From: Dicyema japonicum
Lineage: Eukaryota > Dicyemida > Rhombozoa > Dicyemidae
Assembly (NCBI GenBank): GCA_011109175.1
Contig: RDEW01000014.1
Span: forward strand, 816,042-880,041
Direction: 5' to 3'
Length of the DNA stretch: 64,000 nucleotides
Shown here: in pieces, positions 59,200 to 64,000 of the stretch
Layout of the letters: each line of letters starts with the position of its first letter
Position numbering within the stretch: position 1 is the stretch's first letter
The notes under the pieces: generated by a model
What the model was told of the DNA's origin: nothing
Seen by the model: the letters and a program-made list of their open reading frames with translations, nothing else
Databases searched by the model: none
Position numbers and translations under genes: made by a program

Positions 59200-60540
59200 T
59201 GTTCCCTTTTCTGCAGTAGACTTTCAGTAAATCGACGGTAAAAAATGATTTTCAACAGATTATCAAAGTATATTGAAGATAAAAATTTTTTTATCGATGA
59301 TAAGTTGGGTTTCCGTCCCCACTCGAAGGACTGGAGATTGTTTTTCAATATTATCAAATTTTATATGTATTGCTAAGAATGTCTTACGGCCGTATTCCTA
59401 GACATATCAAAGGCTTTTGATAGCGTTTGGCATGGTGGGTTGTTGAAGACTCTGTCAAATTTAAATGTTAAAAGTAAGACACTTATGTGGATGAAAAATT
59501 TTCTTTCTGGTAGAGAATCTTTTATACGGGTTGGAAATCAATTATCGAAGAAAATTTTGTTAAAAAGAGGGGTTCCACAAGGGTGTGTATTAAGCCCCCT
59601 CTTATTCAATTGTGTTATGTGTGACATTCCGAAGGTTGAACACAAATTCGAAAATGCTAATTTATGCAGATGATATACTTTTGCTTGATCTTAGTATAAA
59701 TAAATCGATTCCCTGGAAACGTGTTTCAACTCATATTGAAAAAAATTAAATGTTGGTGCCGAGATAAAGGTTTATCTTTATCTCTAGAAAAATGTACTGT
59801 TTCATGGATTGTGAATAACAAAAATAGTCAAAAATTTGTTTTAACATTGGAGAAATCAAATCATGGAACAGTTGCAATATCTTGGTGTTTGTGTGAATTC
59901 GAAGGGTTCCTTTATAAATTACATCAAGAACAGAAGGAAAAAAGCTACCGCGATGTTGAAGTCGCTTCTACGATTTCAATTGAGTCCGGAAACTTTTTTA
60001 TGTTTATAAATTTTGTATAGGACCATTCCTGATTTATGGCTTCCAAGGATGGTTTGAAAGTGATGAGAGAAGTATTCTAGTAAAGCTTTTCGATAGATCG
60101 AGGAGATATGCCATTAAACTGGTATATGGACTTGATTTAAAATCTAAATTACCGCCTAGTTATGAAAACGCACTGGATCTATTGATAAAAATATTGCACC
60201 ACTGGAAAAAAATAATTCTTGTTTGGTGCAAAGCGTCATCCTGTGCAGGCAGTGCAACTCTCACAATACACATCCACGACGTGTCTTATGAGAAGGGTAT
60301 ACATCACCCCCTCCAATTCCTATTCCCCAAACCACCCCGCTCACAGAGAAGTTGCGTTGGATCCCAGAAGGCGAACCAGGAGAAAATAAGAAATCTGATA
60401 GAGACCTTCGAGATCACTTAATTAATTTACTAATTAAATTAACTATTGGTGTCCTTGGGTTAATAATAATAAATAAATATAACCACAAAAAGCCTAAACC
60501 ACAATGTCATAGATTATGTACAGATTCCCAATAAATTTAA
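59200..60540 (+). mobile_element. APE-type LINE (family G), RT and 3' end
   Basis: LDISKAFDSVWHGGLLKTL near 59400, FLSGRESFIRVGNQ, KRGVPQGCVLSPLLFNCVM, then LYADDILLLDLS in the next frame (59660-59690), KIKCWCRDKGLSLSLEKC, and a broken C-terminus. The tail GGTGTCCTTGGGTTAATAATAAT near 60450 resembles the 3' ends of other LINEs here. It is more AT-rich than families A-D. Confidence 0.8.
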
Positions 60541-60711
60541 TCACAGTTAAAAGGAAACGTCCTCAATATTGCTAAAATAACAAAATGGGGTTGAAATATG
60601 GAACCTCGTGCAAAATTTATGTGAAAATAAATCTATAGGTGTAAAATGTAAAAAAATCTAAAATATATTTTTAAATAATATATAAAAACTTTAAATAATA
60701 ATAATAATAAA
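60541..60711. other. AT-rich upstream region
   Basis: Very AT-rich, probable promoter of the SAM-domain gene. No defined motif. Confidence 0.4.
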
Positions 60712-61500
60712 ATGTCTTATAATGAGGTATATACTAATAATAATAAAGAATCCAAATAATGAAAACATAACTCAAATAACATTATCATCTTCTCAACAAT
60801 CATATTTTATGCCTGTTGCATTCAATAGTAGTCCATACTCATTTCAGTGGCCTGTACCACAAATTGATCAATTTAACGTATTTTTACAAATAATGATAGA
60901 TCATGTCTCAGTTTTATTGCCCTTATTTTCACTTATTTCCTCATACTCTGTTAATGGACAACCTCCTTCTTCATCATTCATTATGTACTGATATCAGACC
61001 ACAACTCTTTAATGGTCAACAGATAATCACTCAAACTGTTTTGAGTGAACCTGACACTCACCAAAACTATAGAGAGGACATTTCAGACGAGTCTACTGTA
61101 GAAGGGAGTGAATTTATACCATCAGGAATCAACTGCACCAATGTCATAACCCAAGAAATAAATGGGATCCAATATTATGAGATTCAAGGATTCAGTGATG
61201 ATGTCTACTATTATTATTTATTTTAGGAGACTGAAGATGATGGTAAATACTTAATAGAAGGGACAAGAAAGAGTATTAACGATTGGACAGTAATGTTTTA
61301 TTAATGTTGAGGTTGATGATGTTGTTCAATTTATTCATTCAATTCCCAATTGTGGTATGTATGCTGATTTATTCCGTCAAGAGAACATTGATGGGTCAAT
61401 TCTTCCACTCATAACAGAGGATCATCTAATAAACAGGAGTGTACCTTTGGGACAATCTCTCAAAATCATTAATTCTGTTAAAAACATAACTTTATCTTAA
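60712..61500 (+). CDS. SAM-domain protein, polyhomeotic-like
   Basis: ATG 60712. Introns of 22-24 nt follow MSYNE, then ...QIDQFN, ...GFSDD and ...SINDWT. The N-terminal two-thirds is Gln/Ser/Pro-containing and likely disordered. The last 65 residues form a SAM domain: WTVDDVVQFIHSIPNCGMYADLF, IDGSILPLITEDHLI, VPLGQSLKIINSV. The WxVxDV..F....C..Y...F..Q.IDG..LL.L.E.HL pattern is closest to SAM domains of polyhomeotic, SFMBT and SAMD-type chromatin proteins, which polymerise or bind partner SAM domains (family knowledge). No zinc finger or other domain is seen. The next gene starts 22 bases after the stop. Confidence 0.75.
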
Positions 61501-61522
61501 TTATTATTTGGGGTATTTAGTC

Positions 61523-61927
61523 ATGACAATCAATCTTATTGATTATCTATTAGTTACCATAGGAATTCAATATATTAACTTAAATTCTATAATAATCCGT
61601 TTGTTGCAATTACATCCTTACAAAGTAAAAATAGCATCTGTTTGCCTACTTTTGGTGGGAATAGCTGCCATTGCTATAGATTCTCTACATATTGAGGTCC
61701 TTCAAGTGTCACATGTTCGTTATTTTGGAATTTACGGAGGATTCACGCTGACTATTACGGGAATTGAAGGATTAGTGGTGGCAAACTCTTCAAAAATAAG
61801 ATATGTAAATTATTTAATTAATAAAGATTGTGTGGGGATGTGTCCTAAATATTATGTCGTTAATATTCGGTTCAATTATGATAACAGTGGAGTCAGTCTT
61901 AGAGTTACATATGAGCAACCCAAATAA
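61523..61927 (+). CDS. Small multi-pass membrane protein of unknown function
   Basis: ATG 61523 preceded by TATTTAG. The frame gives about 134 residues with hydrophobic segments at roughly 6-33, 44-60 (KIASVCLLLVGIAAIAI) and 74-95 (GIYGGFTLTITGIEGLVVA). It ends in a polar tail containing CVGMCPKYY. An intron inside the first part cannot be excluded. I do not recognise the family. It lies between the SAM gene and the PP2C gene on the same strand. Confidence 0.6.
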   Translation: MTINLIDYLLVTIGIQYINLNSIIIRLLQLHPYKVKIASVCLLLVGIAAIAIDSLHIEVLQVSHVRYFGIYGGFTLTITGIEGLVVANSSKIRYVNYLINKDCVGMCPKYYVVNIRFNYDNSGVSLRVTYEQPK

Positions 61928-62114
61928 CCTAAACAGAACGGTTGAGATTATTAAATAAAATAGGAGGTTAATCGGGTCACATTTGGTTGTCTACTGTTTA
62001 CGTCATTAATAAGTTTTTTTCCTGTAATTTACCTTATAATAACATTAATATCCACAATTATAAAATCCAAAATTATTTAATAAATTATTAAGTTTATTTA
62101 AATTATTTATTCTC
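61928..62114. other. AT-rich spacer
   Basis: Short upstream region of the phosphatase, no motif defined. Confidence 0.4.
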
Positions 62115-63378
62115 ATGGCCAATCGCATATTCATTTCCCAAATTAAATCAAATTTGGACAAAATATCATTTATTGATGATTTGGAAAGGAGAGACTGTAA
62201 TAGTATTGTAAGAAGACGGAAAAGGGTTGACAAGGTTACTAAAGATGAGATATTTGGTAAACTAATAGCATACGGATTACAAGTTATTAAAAATAGTTGT
62301 GAATTAATTCCATGGCTTATATCTGCCAATTTAACACGACGTGCCACAGACTTATATATTAGTGAATTAAAGGACAATCAAGAGTGGGATGTCATTTCCA
62401 AAATGTTTTTATATTATTTGCAAGATCAAATAAAAACATTGACTTTGGAGGACATTCATAATATGCTCACTACAACACCCATTAGTCACAATCTGTGTTC
62501 TATAAAGAATGGGAGACATCACATGGAAGATTATTTTTCCATTATTCCAGATTTACAGGTTGTTACAATATTTAAAGTTGGTTGTTTGTAATATTAGGGT
62601 AATGCTTCATTTTATGGAGTATTTGATGGACATTGTGGAGAACAGGCTGCAGCCTTCTGTTCATATCACCTTCACCATTACCTGGCAAGGAGACTTATGG
62701 AAATAAGGAGACCATTTAATCGTAATAATGTTGAAAATGCAATCATTGAGTCTATCAAAGACTGTGACGAAGGATTATATAAAAAAGTATTATTTTTTTA
62801 GTATTTAAAAGAAAGATAAAAGTGGATGTACTGTAGCTTTCATTCTATTATTAGAGGACAACCTGTATATTACATGGTTGGGGGATAGTGAAATAGCTAT
62901 TATGAACTCTGACTCGACAATTTGTCGTATTACTACCCCTCATAAACCTGAGGTATATATTTACTTTATTTTGTTTGAACATAAAAGGATTACTGAAAGT
63001 GGGGGATCTGTAATGTATAGGGATGGATGGAGAGTTAATGGGTTATTATCAGTATCAAGGTCCATTGGATCGTTTGATTTGAGACCAGCAGTCTCCAATC
63101 TTCCCCAGGTCATTCTCCTTGAGAGTGGGTTTTATCAACGAATCATTTTGGGAACTGATGGATTTTGGGATGTTTTTGAAGACAACGAACTTGAAATGGT
63201 AGTAAATGAATGCATGGGAGAAGGTGATGAGTTAGCATGGTCATTAGTAATGGAGGCAGTAAACCGAGGATCTTCAGATAACATAACTGTAATTGTAGTG
63301 GAATTGGGGGATTTATTTAATGTGCATACTAATGATTGTGTTGGTTGTAATTGTATAACAAGATGTAATATTATATAA
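62115..63378 (+). CDS. PP2C-type protein phosphatase, PPM1E/PPM1F-like
   Basis: ATG 62115. A helical N-terminal region of about 130 residues comes first, then SIKNGRHHMEDYFSIIPD. A 38-nt intron follows, then FYGVFDGHCGEQAAAFCSYHLH, a 24-nt intron, and DKSGCTVAFILL, YITWLGDSEIA and PHKPE. Next come RITESGGSVMYRDGWRVNGLLSVSRSIG, ILGTDGFWDVFEDNE and NRGSSDNITVIVV. The metal ligands (ED, DG, DGFWD, DN) are kept. The WRVNG.L.VSR.IG and PH(R/K)PE features favour the POPX group, which dephosphorylates CaMKII and PAK (family knowledge). Differences: DGHC in place of DGHG, and IGS in place of IGD. The stretch after PHKPE (62952-62986) may be a 35-nt intron or a short insertion. Confidence 0.9.
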
Positions 63379-64000
63379 ATTTGTGTTTATTTGTAATATT
63401 CCATTAATGCTTATTATATTTACATTATCACAATAATAAGCAATATCCTCTATTATTTATACTAACCAATATGTTTTTTCACTTATAATTTTTTAAGAAG
63501 TAACTCCCACTTTTATGTTGTATTATAAGTTCATCTGCTTCCACTCGGATTACAACAAGAAACAATTATTTGGATTGATTCAGATACATCCAATAATTTC
63601 ATTGTGCCTTCGGTTATAATCGAAGCAGTGTTCTCTCCATTACAATGTTGAAATTTCGCGTTAACATCTCGGAAAACATATTTCTATCTTGGAGTAAGAA
63701 GAGCATAGTCTCAGAACAGAGAAAAATTTTAGACAACAGCATTTTTATTTCCATTCCAGTAACATCTTTTCTTACTTGCAGAGTCCCAAGCTATTTGTCG
63801 GAAATAAACAGTATTTCTTTGCATTTTGATCTGAGATGAATTCTCATGTTTTCTAGCAATCTTTGGACGAATTTGTTAATAGGGGAAGTGTTTTATATTC
63901 GGCAATCTAAATCAAATAAATAATTTAAAACAATTACATTTAAAACTATCAGAAATAAATGAACTAAGTGATTTTTCCCCTTCAACTAATTCTCCTCTTC
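63379..64000. other. 3' spacer, possible start of another gene
   Basis: A frame near 63520-63650 reads LQQETIIWIDSDTSNNFIVPSVI and another near 63900-64000 is Asn/Leu-rich. Neither has a recognised domain. A gene continuing beyond the window is possible. Confidence 0.3.

Noticed and set aside
1-64000. Ciliate with short introns or reassigned stop codons
   Set aside because: TAA, TAG and TGA all end conserved genes at the expected C-termini, and the gene set (macoilin, HLCS, POPX, SAM) is animal.
1-64000. CRISPR array or bacterial operon
   Set aside because: No regularly spaced identical repeats, and all conserved genes except TyrRS have spliceosomal introns.

Overview
The window looks like nuclear DNA from an animal with an extremely reduced gene structure. 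Conserved metazoan-type genes sit in AT-rich sequence and are cut every 50-300 bases by GT...AG introns of about 21-25 nt, usually 22-23. Splicing these out restores the expected protein in gene after gene, and TAA, TAG and TGA all act as stops. Ultra-short introns plus an animal gene set (macoilin, holocarboxylase synthetase, TBC1D22, GCN2, Rab11, Rap, PKA regulatory subunit, SLC25A22-type carrier, POPX-type phosphatase, SAM-domain protein) fit a dicyemid mesozoan best. That assignment is inference, not proof.

Layout of host genes: macoilin-like (1-1458, +); mitochondrial glutamate carrier (7114-8130, +); Rap-like GTPase (8573-9189, -); holocarboxylase synthetase (17757-19460, +); TBC1D22 (19948 to about 21157, -); GCN2 kinase (30373-35623, +); an intronless bacterial-type tyrosyl-tRNA synthetase (36614-37863, +) with a possible tiny membrane-protein gene right behind it; bc1 core protein 1/MPP-beta (42557-44143, +); Rab11 (44224-44951, -); a KRBA2-like integrase gene (about 48775-50340, +); PKA regulatory subunit (54049-55167, +); then a same-strand series of a SAM-domain protein (60712-61500), a small membrane protein (61523-61927) and a PP2C phosphatase (62115-63378).

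More than half of the window is transposon debris of higher GC content. At least six non-LTR retrotransposon families are recognisable, in nested and truncated copies on both strands. They include an almost intact PHD-finger/RT/restriction-like-endonuclease element (about 13080-16440) and apurinic-endonuclease families that carry a degenerate 2A-like motif. There is also a tRNA-derived SINE family with clear target-site duplications, and a possible hAT fragment. No tRNA or rRNA gene and no CRISPR array was seen.

The host genes cover routine cell functions: trafficking (Rab11, TBC1D22), signalling (Rap, PKA, PP2C), the amino-acid starvation response (GCN2), mitochondrial metabolism (glutamate carrier, core 1, biotin ligase) and translation (TyrRS). 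The most striking points are the intron size, the TyrRS that looks horizontally acquired and whose frame break sits exactly on a canonical slippery heptamer, and the spliced integrase gene. Several conserved genes carry 1-nt length changes, often in homopolymers, that look like consensus errors. This tempers any frameshift claim.
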